From DASSKF01 sp035690725 (GTDB lineage: Bacteria; Actinomycetota; Actinomycetes; Actinomycetales; Dermatophilaceae), in contig DASSKF010000228.1 in assembly GCA_035690725.1 (NCBI GenBank), forward strand, positions 1 through 9,350: a DNA stretch of 9,350 nucleotides. Direction: 5' to 3'. Both the position numbers and the translations under genes were made by a program. Positions 1-6,503 of this stretch are shown here, piece by piece. A model generated the notes under the pieces. The model was not told where the DNA came from, searched no databases, and saw nothing but the letters and a program-made list of their open reading frames with translations. Numbering within the stretch: position 1 is the stretch's first letter; each line of letters opens with the position of its first letter.

Positions 1-108
1 GGTGGATGCGCCATCCCGCGCAACCTGGTTCTGTGCGTCGGTAGGGGACCCGTCACCGGAGAAGCCTTGCGGGCGGGGTATTCGGGACGGTCGATCAGTA
101 GGACCCGT

Positions 109-141
109 GCCGAACTGCCGCGTTGTCACTTGAGGTTCGGC
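109..141. repeat. 7-base inverted repeat downstream of the IS110 transposase
   Basis: GCCGAAC at 109-115 and GTTCGGC at 135-141 are perfect inverted copies separated by 19 bases. They lie about 90 bases beyond the transposase stop, where the element's right end is expected. It could be a structural part of that end, a weak terminator, or chance. Confidence 0.4.
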
Positions 142-231
142 TTGCGGGACAGTTCCGGCCCGGCCCGGGACCCGCTTCCTTTCGCCGCGTGTCGGCCGCC
201 GCGACTTTCACTCTCATGGCTCCCCTCTGTG

Positions 232-1410
232 TCAAGAAGCCGTTCTGAGCTTGGCCGTAGGCTGAGCCGTGGCGGGTCCGGGAAGTGACTTCTCCGAAGA
301 GCTGGCATGGGGATGTGAGCTGGTCACGCTGGAGTCAGGAGACGTTCCCCGGTGTCCTCCCGGGCCCGTCGCCGCGGTGGTCAGGGCGTCGTTGAGCATC
401 CGGCGGTAGACAAGGTCGGACAGCCTTCGCTTGAGGCATCGCATCGCTTCCATCGAGGTCTTCCCTGTGGCCTTCTTCCGGTCGAAGTAGGCCCGGCCTT
501 CGGTCGCGGTGAGCAGCTGCACGGTGGCCATGATGTGCAGCACTCGGTTGATCTGCCGGTTCCCGGCCCGCGACAGTCGGTGCCGCACCTGGTCCCCGGA
601 GGAGGCATCGATCGGCGCGGTGCCGTTCCAGGACGCGAAGTGCGCCTTGCTGGGGAACCGGGTGATGTCGGCGACCTCGACCAGCAATCTTGCGGCTCCT
701 GAGGGGCCGATGCCATGCAGATCCATCAGGCTGGTCCCGGTCGCGGCGACGAGTTCCTTGAGCTCCTTGTCGGCTTCCTTGGAACGCCGGTAGACCCGCT
801 CCAGGTCGGCGACCAGCTCGGCGGCGACCCGACGGCGGGCCTTGCCGGCCACGTCACGCGGTCGGACCTTGGCCAGCAGCGCCTTGGCCTGCGCGGCAGA
901 GAGGTACTTCTTCGCACCGCCGGGAATGAGTTCCAGCAGCAGCTGGTGCAGTTGGCTGATCATCCGGGTGTGGTCCTCACCCAGCGACCGGCGACGGTCG
1001 ACCAGGATCCGCAGCAGTGCCAGCTGCTCGTCGTTGACCACCGGCCGCAGCCCGCTCATCCGGGTGCCAACCAGCGCGACCGAGTGCACGTCGGTGGCGT
1101 CGGTCTTTCGGCCCTGTCCGGTGGCGAACACCCGCGCCCGCGCGGACAGCTTCGGTGGCACGTCGACGACCTGTTCGCCGTCGGCGAGCAGCCGATTGGC
1201 GATGTGACGGCCGATGCCCTGGCAGCCCTCGATCGCCCAGACCCGATCCGGCCACTGCTTGGCGTAGTCCTTCATGGCCGCGTAGCCGTCGCGGTCGGTG
1301 CCGAACCGGCCCCCGCCAACGACGGTCTCGTCCGCGCCCATCACCTCGATGGTGGCGGAGCGCTTGTGCGGGTCCATGCCGATGACCACACGTGCTGAGG
1401 TGGAGCCCAA
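232..1410 (-). CDS. IS110-family transposase (DEDD recombinase), apparently intact
   Basis: This 392-residue protein is an IS110-family transposase, which moves its element through a DEDD (RuvC-like) plus serine active site guided by a bridge RNA. The N-terminal domain shows the four acidic residues: D13 in GMDPHK, E61 in AIEGCQGIG, and D104 and D107 in GRKTDATD. A helical linker (about 125-225) leads to the C-terminal Transposase_20 domain, with LHGIGPSGAARL at 231-242 and ASSGD at 269-273. S270 or S271 is the expected catalytic serine. Length is normal for the family. The start is TTG, chosen because GGAGG lies six bases upstream and translation from there gives the complete first strand before D13. 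The tail after about residue 345 is low-complexity. No frameshift or internal stop is seen, so the copy may be active. The family call is sure; activity and element ends are inference. Confidence 0.95.
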   Translation of the reverse strand: MGSTSARVVIGMDPHKRSATIEVMGADETVVGGGRFGTDRDGYAAMKDYAKQWPDRVWAIEGCQGIGRHIANRLLADGEQVVDVPPKLSARARVFATGQGRKTDATDVHSVALVGTRMSGLRPVVNDEQLALLRILVDRRRSLGEDHTRMISQLHQLLLELIPGGAKKYLSAAQAKALLAKVRPRDVAGKARRRVAAELVADLERVYRRSKEADKELKELVAATGTSLMDLHGIGPSGAARLLVEVADITRFPSKAHFASWNGTAPIDASSGDQVRHRLSRAGNRQINRVLHIMATVQLLTATEGRAYFDRKKATGKTSMEAMRCLKRRLSDLVYRRMLNDALTTAATGPGGHRGTSPDSSVTSSHPHASSSEKSLPGPATAQPTAKLRTAS

Positions 1411-1640
1411 AGATGTCCTCCGGTAATGGATCGAACAGATTCATCGAGCCGGGTGGGCAACGCTACTTCGAGCAGAGCAAACCCCTCTTGAGCCTCTCCC
1501 CGCCCTGTGGGGCGACGCCCGGACTGCGCAGGCCATGTGAGAGCCACACGACAAACGTGGGCAGCCGATTTGCGAGCGACAGCCCGAGCGCCTGGACCGA
1601 AGCCTGGCCGGGCCGCGGTCCTAAGGCAATGAAACAAGTA
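1411..1640 (-). ncRNA. Candidate bridge RNA (guide RNA) locus of the IS110 element
   Basis: In the IS110 group (for example IS621) the non-coding end upstream of the transposase encodes a structured bridge RNA with separate loops that pair with target and donor DNA. Here the equivalent stretch is non-coding and can fold. There is a CGCCC/GGGCG stem with a four-base loop at 1501-1514, a GGACCG/CGGTCC stem at 1594-1599/1616-1621 that extends by CCT/AGG across a two-base bulge, and a self-complementary CTGCGCAG at 1524-1531. The position is established for the family. The exact ends, the fold and the loop specificities are not visible from one copy. Confidence reflects location more than structure. 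Confidence 0.35.
1417..1421 (-). promoter_or_regulatory. Ribosome binding site deciding the TTG start of the transposase
   Basis: A GGAGG motif on the minus strand is separated by six bases from the TTG at 1408-1410. No ATG or GTG with a comparable Shine-Dalgarno lies nearby. The later GTG at residue 8 and ATG at residue 12 would cut into the first strand that leads to the catalytic D13. Confidence 0.75.
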
Positions 1641-2005
1641 GCCGATGACCGGACGTCGCAGAGGGAAGTCGAGGGCACGGGGGCAGCGGAGCGTAGCGCC
1701 GCCTCGACGGGCTTCCGCCGACAGACTGTGTCCCGGCCCGAGCGGGCGGCCGAGCAGCACCAACAGCTCATGGTGAGGACACCGACCGGTGGCAGCTGCG
1801 CGCCCCGTTCTGGTACGCGCTGAGCCAGCAGGTGCACCCCCGCGGAGAAGAGCTGATCTGCGCCGGCACCGCCCAGGGACACGCCGATGCAAGCGCGGGT
1901 GCACGCCCGCGAAAGGTCAGTCCTGCACGGCGAGCCGGTCTTCCCAGGCATCCCCCACGTCCGCCCACGGTCGCATTTTCGGCCATACGCCGGCGAGTGC
2001 CCGCG

Positions 2006-2040
2006 CCACCTCGGCCTGCCGCGGCCGCAGGGTGAGGTGG
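2006..2040 (-). terminator. Hairpin directly after the DUF4232 gene
   Basis: CCACCTC (2006-2012) pairs with GAGGTGG (2034-2040), and inside it CCTGC (2015-2019) pairs with GCAGG (2027-2031) around a seven-base loop, giving 12 base pairs with one small internal loop. It begins one base past the stop codon at 2042-2044. No U-tract follows, which is common for actinomycete terminators. It most likely ends the three-gene operon. Confidence 0.6.
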
Positions 2041-2041
2041 C

Positions 2042-3061
2042 TCAGTGCACGTCGATCGGGACGCTGTCGGTGGCCGCGTGGCCGCCCAGGTACCAGGTCA
2101 GCACGTCGCTGCCCGCGGCACCGTCGGGAACGGCCATCTGCATCTCGTAGGTGCGTGACTCTCCGGGCGCCAGGTCGGGGTTCACGTCGCAGTTTAGCTG
2201 GTAGCCCTCGTCGACCTGCGCGGCCTTGAGGCCCATGTAGTACGACGGACAGTCAGCGAACTTCACCGACTCGGAGGTCGAGGTGTCGGTGAGGGTGACC
2301 GTGAACCGCAGCGTGCTGCCGGCCGTGGCCGCCGCGGGTGCGTGCACGGTGACGGTGAGGGGCTCAGACGCCGCGGAGGCGGCCGTATCCACGCTGACCT
2401 GGACGACGCTGGGCCGTCCGCAGTTCACCGGCAGCCACGCCTTGTCCAGGCTGTGTGCGGCACCGCCGGCCATCTTGACCTCCAAGGTCCGGGCGATGGT
2501 GGGCGCCGACCCGCAGTCGGCCGGCGCACCGATCCCGACGTGGGCGGTCTGGCCGGCGGAGAGTGCGACGGCGTCCTGGTTCGCGGCCTGGTCGACGCCG
2601 ACCTGGCGCCCCGCTGGCGTGGTCGCGGTGACGGACAAAGCCTGCGGGGGGAAGCTGCACGGCATCCCGGACGTGTTCGTGACGTCGAGAACCTGCAGCG
2701 ACTGGCCTTGCCACACGCCCACGCTGCCCAAAGCGATCTGTAGGTCGCCGGGCTGACAGTCGCTCGGCGTTGCCGGGCTGACTTCTGAGGCGGGCGTGTT
2801 CACCCAGGGGACGGTCCCGCCGCTGCCGCTGGAGGCGGCCGGCTGTGCCGGGTGGCCCGGGCGCCGGAGCAGGCTGGCGCCGCCCACGATGCCGCCGAGG
2901 ATGGCGACGACTGCTGCCGCGGCCACGATTGCGGTCGGCCATTGGACGCGACGCCGGGCGCGGCCCGCGAGCCGGTCCAGGTCGACAGGGGACAGGTCCT
3001 CGACCCAGTCGCGCCTGCGGAGGAGTTCTTCGATGTCGGAGTTGGGGCGAGGGTCAGGCAT
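2042..3061 (-). CDS. Single-pass membrane DUF4232 protein, probable anti-sigma partner
   Basis: This 339-residue protein has a short charged cytoplasmic N-terminus (1-42), one membrane helix (about 43-65) and a long extracytoplasmic part. A Pro/Ser/Gly-rich linker (66-100) leads to a DUF4232-like domain (about 101-215) with C102, C135, C183 and C214. A second beta-rich domain (about 218-339) carries C271 and C291, so disulfides are plausible. The start overlaps the end of the sigma gene by 8 bases, and GGAGG stands six bases upstream (3068-3072). This coupling and topology are what one expects of a membrane-bound regulator of the adjacent ECF sigma factor. However, the cytoplasmic segment has no zinc-binding HxxxCxxC anti-sigma motif, so that role is inferred from context. 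It could instead be a sensor or a structural envelope protein. Confidence 0.85.
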   Translation of the reverse strand: MPDPRPNSDIEELLRRRDWVEDLSPVDLDRLAGRARRRVQWPTAIVAAAAVVAILGGIVGGASLLRRPGHPAQPAASSGSGGTVPWVNTPASEVSPATPSDCQPGDLQIALGSVGVWQGQSLQVLDVTNTSGMPCSFPPQALSVTATTPAGRQVGVDQAANQDAVALSAGQTAHVGIGAPADCGSAPTIARTLEVKMAGGAAHSLDKAWLPVNCGRPSVVQVSVDTAASAASEPLTVTVHAPAAATAGSTLRFTVTLTDTSTSESVKFADCPSYYMGLKAAQVDEGYQLNCDVNPDLAPGESRTYEMQMAVPDGAAGSDVLTWYLGGHAATDSVPIDVH

Positions 3062-3593
3062 TGCGGGCCTCCGTGTTCGGTGAGGGCTGAGGTGAGGGTG
3101 AGCGCCGGTCGGAGGCCAGCGGCGCGTCGAGCCGGGTGCGCAGCGTGGCGAACGCCTTAGCGCACTGGCTCTTCACGGTGCCGACCGAGCAGCCGAGCGC
3201 GTCCGCGGTCTGCTGCTCGGTCATGTCGCACAGGTAGCGCAGCGCGATGACGGCGCGCTGCCGCGGTGGCAGCGACGTCACCGCGGCGCGCAGCACCAGC
3301 CGCGTGTCGGTGGACTCAACGTGGTCGGCGTGTGACGGCAGGTCGGGCACCCGGTGCAGCACCCGGTCTGTCATGCGATGTCGACGGTGCAGCCGCCACA
3401 TGATCGTGGCTGCGTAACCGGCGGCTCCGCGCCCATCGATCCGGTCCCAGGCGCGCACCAGCCGGAGGAGGGTCTCCTGAAGGAGGTCCTCGGCGTCGGA
3501 GCGGTTCCCGGTGAGGGTGTATGCGACGGCCTGCAACCGGCGCTGGTCGGCCGCTACGAACGTCACGAGTGCGGGCGGGAGCGGGGTGCTCAT
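3054..3593 (-). CDS. ECF RNA polymerase sigma factor, SigE-like actinobacterial family
   Basis: This 179-residue group 4 (ECF) sigma factor directs RNA polymerase to a small set of stress promoters. Region 2 lies at about 10-72 and includes RSDAEDLLQETLLRLVRAWD (31-50). Region 4 lies at about 107-155, with LPPRQRAVIALRYLCDMTEQ and the recognition helix-turn-helix around 127-147. No region 3 or 1.1 is present, as usual for the class. An ATG at 3593 was chosen because region 2 begins directly after it and a GGAGG (3606-3610) lies upstream, though its 12-base spacing is long. The frame stays open to 3701 but would then run into the DUF1906 gene. It sits 49 bases after DUF1906 and overlaps the DUF4232 gene by 8 bases, so the three are probably one transcript. 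The tail after about 158 is Pro/Ser-rich and not conserved in the fold. Confidence 0.92.
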   Translation of the reverse strand: MSTPLPPALVTFVAADQRRLQAVAYTLTGNRSDAEDLLQETLLRLVRAWDRIDGRGAAGYAATIMWRLHRRHRMTDRVLHRVPDLPSHADHVESTDTRLVLRAAVTSLPPRQRAVIALRYLCDMTEQQTADALGCSVGTVKSQCAKAFATLRTRLDAPLASDRRSPSPQPSPNTEARNA

Positions 3594-3642
3594 ACCTATA
3601 GATAGCCTCCGTCGGCCGGAAAGGTTGCCTTCGTCGTCGACA

Positions 3643-4485
3643 TCACGAGCACGCGGAGTCGACGTAGGTGTCGGCCAGCCCATAAAGAGGCCCGTGGGCA
3701 CAGTCGAGGTCGACAGTCATCTTCACGCTGTTGTACGTGCGGGTGACGTTCTTCTGATACTGCTTGTGGCGGGTGTTCGACCAGTGGCTCGAGCCAATGT
3801 AGCCACCGAAGTCGCTGGTGTGGCTGTCGCCGTCGTACCTCGCTCCCCAGATGAAGTACGGGTTGGGGTCGATCGACCAGAAATCGTCGAGACCGGAGCC
3901 GCCCACGGAGCCGTACAGGCCGGGTTTCTGGGCCGGAGCTATGTTCAGGTAGGCGTCCCAGCCCCGGATGAACGCTTTCGCAGCGGCCAGACAGCCCGAG
4001 TTGGTGGTGTCGAAAGGCTCGAGGTCGTAGGCGATGGGGAGCTTGTACATGTCCATGTTGAGGTCGTTGGACGCGTGATTGTACGCGTTGTGGGCAACGT
4101 TGTATCCCTTGTTGTACGCGTCGCCGGTGTTGGACGGGAAGCGGTCTGCGTAGCCCGTGCAGGGAGCCTGCGGGCCGACCCAGATGGGCAGCAGCCGCCA
4201 CCCGCGGTTGACCTCGGTGTTGATCCAGGAGGCGGTGACGTTCGTGTTCGCGCAGAGCATCATGCTGCCGCCGATGTAAACACCCCACCACCAGAACGGC
4301 GTTCCCGACCACCAGGCGGCCATCTGAGTGTGGGAGGGGGCCTGGCATCTGTCGGCGCCCTTCGCGTCGCCGCGGACTTGTGACCCGGCAGTCAGCTGGA
4401 GCTGTTCGGGTGCCGGCCGGGTGCCGGCTGCTGCGGCCGCGATGAGCAGTCCGGCAACAAGGAGGAGGGCATGGAACTTGCGCAC
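3643..4485 (-). CDS. Secreted DUF1906 (Rv2525c-like) glycoside-hydrolase-like protein
   Basis: This 280-residue exported protein starts at a GTG with AGGAG seven bases upstream (4493-4497). Residues 1-21 form a Sec signal peptide (MRKFHA, then a hydrophobic stretch). The mature part resembles the DUF1906 / Rv2525c-like TIM-barrel family, related to GH25-type lysozymes. It opens with a Cys- and Trp-rich strand (CQAPSHTQMAAWWSG, then WWWGVYIGG at 65-73), has YDLEPFD at 153-159 in the position of the acidic barrel residues (D154, E156), and closes with YQKN...VDLDCA (243-263). Six cysteines (47, 78, 109, 165, 262, 279) suggest disulfides. The likely site of action is the cell wall or outside, on glycan or peptidoglycan, but catalysis has not been firmly shown for this family. 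It is the first gene of the sigma operon, so it may be both the target and the output of that sigma factor. Confidence 0.88.
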   Translation of the reverse strand: MRKFHALLLVAGLLIAAAAAGTRPAPEQLQLTAGSQVRGDAKGADRCQAPSHTQMAAWWSGTPFWWWGVYIGGSMMLCANTNVTASWINTEVNRGWRLLPIWVGPQAPCTGYADRFPSNTGDAYNKGYNVAHNAYNHASNDLNMDMYKLPIAYDLEPFDTTNSGCLAAAKAFIRGWDAYLNIAPAQKPGLYGSVGGSGLDDFWSIDPNPYFIWGARYDGDSHTSDFGGYIGSSHWSNTRHKQYQKNVTRTYNSVKMTVDLDCAHGPLYGLADTYVDSACS

Positions 4486-4554
4486 GTCTCGTCTCCTGGG
4501 GTTCTCGGGTGTGCCAGCGGAGACCGATTGGGGTAGCCGCCGCTGCGTGTGGGG

Positions 4555-5007
4555 TCAGCTCCCGAGACGTGAGACGCTTTGGCGTGAGCCAGCCGGCGCT
4601 GCGGCTCCCGCGGGCCGCCCGCTGGGGTAGATCGCCGGCAGCGCCGTCCCGCCCAGGATCAGGGTCGTCACCCAGGCCCAGGAGCCGAGCCACGCCATCA
4701 GGACGCGGCCGGGCAGGTCCACGTGGTACGACGCCAGTGCCCAACCCTCGCCCAGGATGGTCACCGAGTTGGCCGCCCCGGCGTACAGCAACAGCCAGCC
4801 GACCCGGTGGCCCGGACGCAGGAACACCAGCACGGTCGCAATCGCCCCGATCTCGACACCGTTCACCGCACTGGTCAGCACGTTGTCGTCCATCAGCCCC
4901 CCGAGGCTGCGCCCGCCCGGTCCGGCGGCCAGCCAGGTCCCGGCAACCGCCGCGAGGACGACGAGCAGGCCGACGACCGGCCCTCCCCAACGGCGTACAT
5001 GGTGCAT
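4555..5007 (-). pseudogene. Truncated sensor histidine kinase: membrane domain only
   Basis: These 150 codons encode about four membrane helices (approximately 9-28, 43-63, 69-93, 104-125). They carry signatures of a common actinobacterial sensor kinase membrane domain: GHRVGWLLL (66-74), AWLGSWAWV (105-113) and LPAIYPSGRP (123-132), which matches the LLFPDGRP segment that normally precedes the cytoplasmic coiled coil. The frame stops 18 residues later after unrelated Ala/Ser-rich sequence. No H-box, HATPase domain or response regulator is found in the window. I read it as the remnant of a kinase lost by deletion. The start at ATG 5007 has only a weak G-rich stretch upstream, and the frame is also open to 5154. 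It ends 69 bases before the DUF1906 gene, suggesting that a rearrangement joined the two. A functional small membrane protein cannot be excluded. Confidence 0.65.
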
Positions 5008-5164
5008 ACCCCCATCTTCAACCCGGACCGGCCGTTCCCGCCGGGGAACGCGGCCGGGAGGCCGTCCCGGGCAGACCGGGACAACCGACCCTGCCCCCCC
5101 GCCGCCGGGCCACCGACAGTGGCAGGAAGACGCGGCACCGCCGCCCGATCCCAAGGAGACACGA

Positions 5165-5395
5165 ATGCATCAGCTCCGCGAGCACCCGCTCCGCACCCTG
5201 GCCGGTCTGCTGGCCCTGGCCTTCTGCCTCTTCATGGCCAGCGGCATCCCGGCCCTCAAGGACGCCACATCCGGCATCGACCTCGTGCTCGGCGACATCG
5301 CCTGGTTCGGGTTCCTCATCGTCGCGCTGCTCTTCGTCATCGCCACCGCGGTCGTCCTGGTCCGCGCCGCTGCCGGCTCAAGGAGGGCGGCATGA
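5165..5395 (+). CDS. Small two-helix membrane protein, unknown function
   Basis: This 76-residue protein begins at ATG 5165 behind a near-perfect Shine-Dalgarno, AAGGAG at 5153-5158 with six-base spacing, which fixes the start although the frame is open far upstream. It has a basic N-terminus (MHQLREHPLR), a first membrane helix at about 12-30, a short polar loop with acidic residues (KDATSGID), a second helix at about 45-67 (WFGFLIVALLFVIATAVVLV), and a basic tail (GSRRAA). By the positive-inside rule both ends should be cytoplasmic. The stop overlaps the next start as ATGA (5392-5395), so the two are translated together. No family is recognised. It could anchor, chaperone or control export of the secreted partner, but that is only inferred from coupling. 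Confidence 0.82.
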   Translation: MHQLREHPLRTLAGLLALAFCLFMASGIPALKDATSGIDLVLGDIAWFGFLIVALLFVIATAVVLVRAAAGSRRAA

Positions 5396-5889
5396 AGCAA
5401 TTCGTCGTGGCACTCGTCGCGGCCCTCGCTCCTGCCGTCGCCATCGCCACTCCAGGAGCAGCGTTCGCCGCCGGGCCGCCCCAGCACCTGACCTTCTCCT
5501 TCGACGAGCCCACGGAGGTCAGCCACGTCGACAGCCTCGGCGCCCGCTGCCCCGATTTCGTCGGGACGCTTGTCGAGGAGCGCCACCTGGAACTCGACGG
5601 ATGGATGAAGGAAGACGGCACTGCCCACGCCCGCACCGACGTGACCGCACAGGTGAAGCTGGTCCCCGACGACCCGCAGGGCGTGTCCTACTCGGGCGGC
5701 TATACCCAGCACCAGACCGGGGCCTTCACGGCGTACGGTGACGACGACCGGGTCGTCACGACCACGACCCACGGCACGATTGCCGGCTCGGACGGTTCCT
5801 CCTACCGGATCAGCGAGGTGGTGCACTTCTCCGTGGCCAAAGACGGGGCCGTGCACGCGTCCTTCGATCGATTTCGCTGCGAGGGCTGA
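5392..5889 (+). CDS. Secreted protein of unknown function
   Basis: This 165-residue protein has a clear Sec signal peptide (MKQFVVALVAALAPAVAIAT, with AFA at 24-26 as a probable cleavage site), leaving a mature domain of about 139 residues. The mature part is rich in beta-forming and Thr/His/Asp residues. It contains exactly two cysteines, C53 near its beginning and C163 at its end, which could close the fold with one disulfide. There are no membrane helices after the signal and no catalytic motif that I recognise. The pattern resembles hypothetical exported beta-sandwich proteins common in actinomycetes, but I cannot name a family. The start overlaps the upstream stop by four bases (ATGA), with AGGAGG at 5381-5386 and five-base spacing. 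It is followed at once by a strong hairpin, so the two-gene unit appears complete. Confidence 0.82.
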   Translation: MKQFVVALVAALAPAVAIATPGAAFAAGPPQHLTFSFDEPTEVSHVDSLGARCPDFVGTLVEERHLELDGWMKEDGTAHARTDVTAQVKLVPDDPQGVSYSGGYTQHQTGAFTAYGDDDRVVTTTTHGTIAGSDGSSYRISEVVHFSVAKDGAVHASFDRFRCEG

Positions 5890-5900
5890 CGGCCCAGCCA

Positions 5901-5938
5901 GGCCTGGTCCGCACCGGCGGCCCCGTGCGCACCAGGCC
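5901..5938 (+). terminator. Long GC-rich hairpin after the secreted-protein gene
   Basis: Fourteen bases at 5901-5914 (GGCCTGGTCCGCAC) pair with 5925-5938 (GTGCGCACCAGGCC) with a single mismatch, around a ten-base loop. It begins 11 bases past the stop at 5889. There is no U-tract, so it would act as a GC-rich actinomycete-type terminator or an mRNA-stabilising stem. A third CCAGGCCGG copy follows at about 5951-5959. Confidence 0.7.
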
Positions 5939-6503
5939 GGACTCGGATGCCAGGCCGGCTGCCGGACACCTCACCTCAGCCTCACCGGCCCCTGAAGAGC
6001 GCAGGCGCAACTCGGCGACATCTACGTCGCTCCGCGTGGATGGCCATCGCAGCCGAGATCGGACCATCTGATAGGCCCGCTCCCAGAGCGGAGCGCGACC
6101 GCACCGACACGCTCCGGGTGACCATCCTTTGCGGGACGATGTCGAGCAGACGTCCAGCGTGCTCAGTCACCGCCGGTCGCGCTTCCTCGTACGGAACGCT
6201 CCCACACGGGCGATCGGGCACCCTGCTGCCTTCCGCCGCGAGTGACTGTCAAGGTGAGCACCCAGCCCCACGCCGTTCCGTCCCGCCGCCGCACGCACCG
6301 TGGCCGGTAGGGGATCCTCTAGCGAAGATGCCAAGCAAGCACTCGCGGTGGCGCAGGAGGCCGGCGATCGTCCTCGGCGTTCGGAGAGCGCACCGGCATG
6401 GTGAGGGCAACGAGGGGTCGCGGTGAGCAGGTGCGACTCGTGCGTGTCACGAACCTTCATGTCGCGGTGCCCGATGCGAGCCCGTACCTCCACCCTTGTT
6501 CGA
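5939..6503. other. 565-base gene-poor stretch
   Basis: No supported gene is seen. Visible features are a small hairpin at 6077-6091 (CCGCTC and GAGCGG around CCA), the left copy of the long inverted repeat at 6231-6318, and just inside it a short plus-strand frame (starting near 6320) reading ALAVAQEAGDR. That resembles a piece of a TPR helix and stops after about 23 codons. The frames elsewhere are Arg/Pro/Ser-rich and look non-coding. Decayed mobile-element and gene debris is the likeliest content. Confidence 0.55.
6231..6318 (+). repeat. Left copy of a long divergent inverted repeat
   Basis: This is homologous to 9154-9240 in reverse complement. The outer 28 bases, TTCCGCCG(C/T)GAGTGACTGTC onward to AAGG(T/C)GAG, match at 26 positions. 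The inner 20 bases (about 6299-6318), GTGGCCG(G/T)TAGGGGATCCTC, match at 19. The middle is diverged, with small length differences. The repeat frames the TetR/MDR/NmrA module. It may be an insertion-sequence end: the GTGGCC motif beside GGGGATC recalls the repeated motifs of IS21-type ends, but this is only a resemblance. Confidence 0.8.

Larger units (their letters stand above)
100..1640 (-). mobile_element. IS110-family insertion sequence, ends not defined
   Basis: The transposase at 232-1410 implies an insertion sequence. The given limits are only an estimate, because IS110 elements usually lack terminal inverted repeats and leave little or no target duplication, so the ends cannot be read from a single copy. 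The upstream side (1411 to about 1640) contains hairpins and should be the left end. The downstream side carries a 7-base inverted repeat at 109-115/135-141. Aligning against an empty site or another copy would fix the ends. Confidence 0.4.
1411..2041. other. 631-base stretch without a convincing gene
   Basis: Apart from the presumed IS110 upstream end (1411 to about 1640) and the terminator-like stem at 2006-2040, nothing here reads as a gene. The open frames on both strands are arginine-, proline- and serine-rich, show no recognisable motif, and look like shadows of GC-rich DNA. One further compact hairpin is visible at 1894-1911: CGCGGG and CCCGCG around a six-base loop. The junction between IS110 and the older host sequence must lie somewhere in this stretch. 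Confidence 0.6.

Noticed and set aside
95..217. A 40-codon minus-strand frame (MRVKVAAADTRRK) with a G-rich stretch upstream
   Set aside because: Short, low complexity after residue 14 and inside the presumed IS right end; no support beyond a start and stop.
352..1398. Long open frames on the plus strand antisense to the transposase
   Set aside because: They mirror the codon structure of the GC-rich IS110 gene on the other strand and show no family motif or good start.
1341..1951. Open frames of 162-187 codons upstream of the transposase on the minus strand
   Set aside because: Arg/Ser/Ala-rich, no ribosome binding site or recognisable motif, and they run into the transposase in another frame; more consistent with non-coding IS sequence.
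3594..3642. ECF-type promoter in the gap before the sigma gene
   Set aside because: A GGCAACC motif with CTAT about 16 bases later is visible, but it matches an ECF promoter too weakly to report.
3594..3701. Upstream extension of the sigma factor to 3701
   Set aside because: It would overlap the DUF1906 gene by about 60 bases, and the added 36 residues are not sigma-like; the ATG at 3593 is better.
6213..6475. 10-base inverted repeat ATCGGGCACC (6213-6222) and GGTGCCCGAT (6466-6475)
   Set aside because: Short for a 240-base separation in GC-rich DNA and not linked to any feature; chance is likely.
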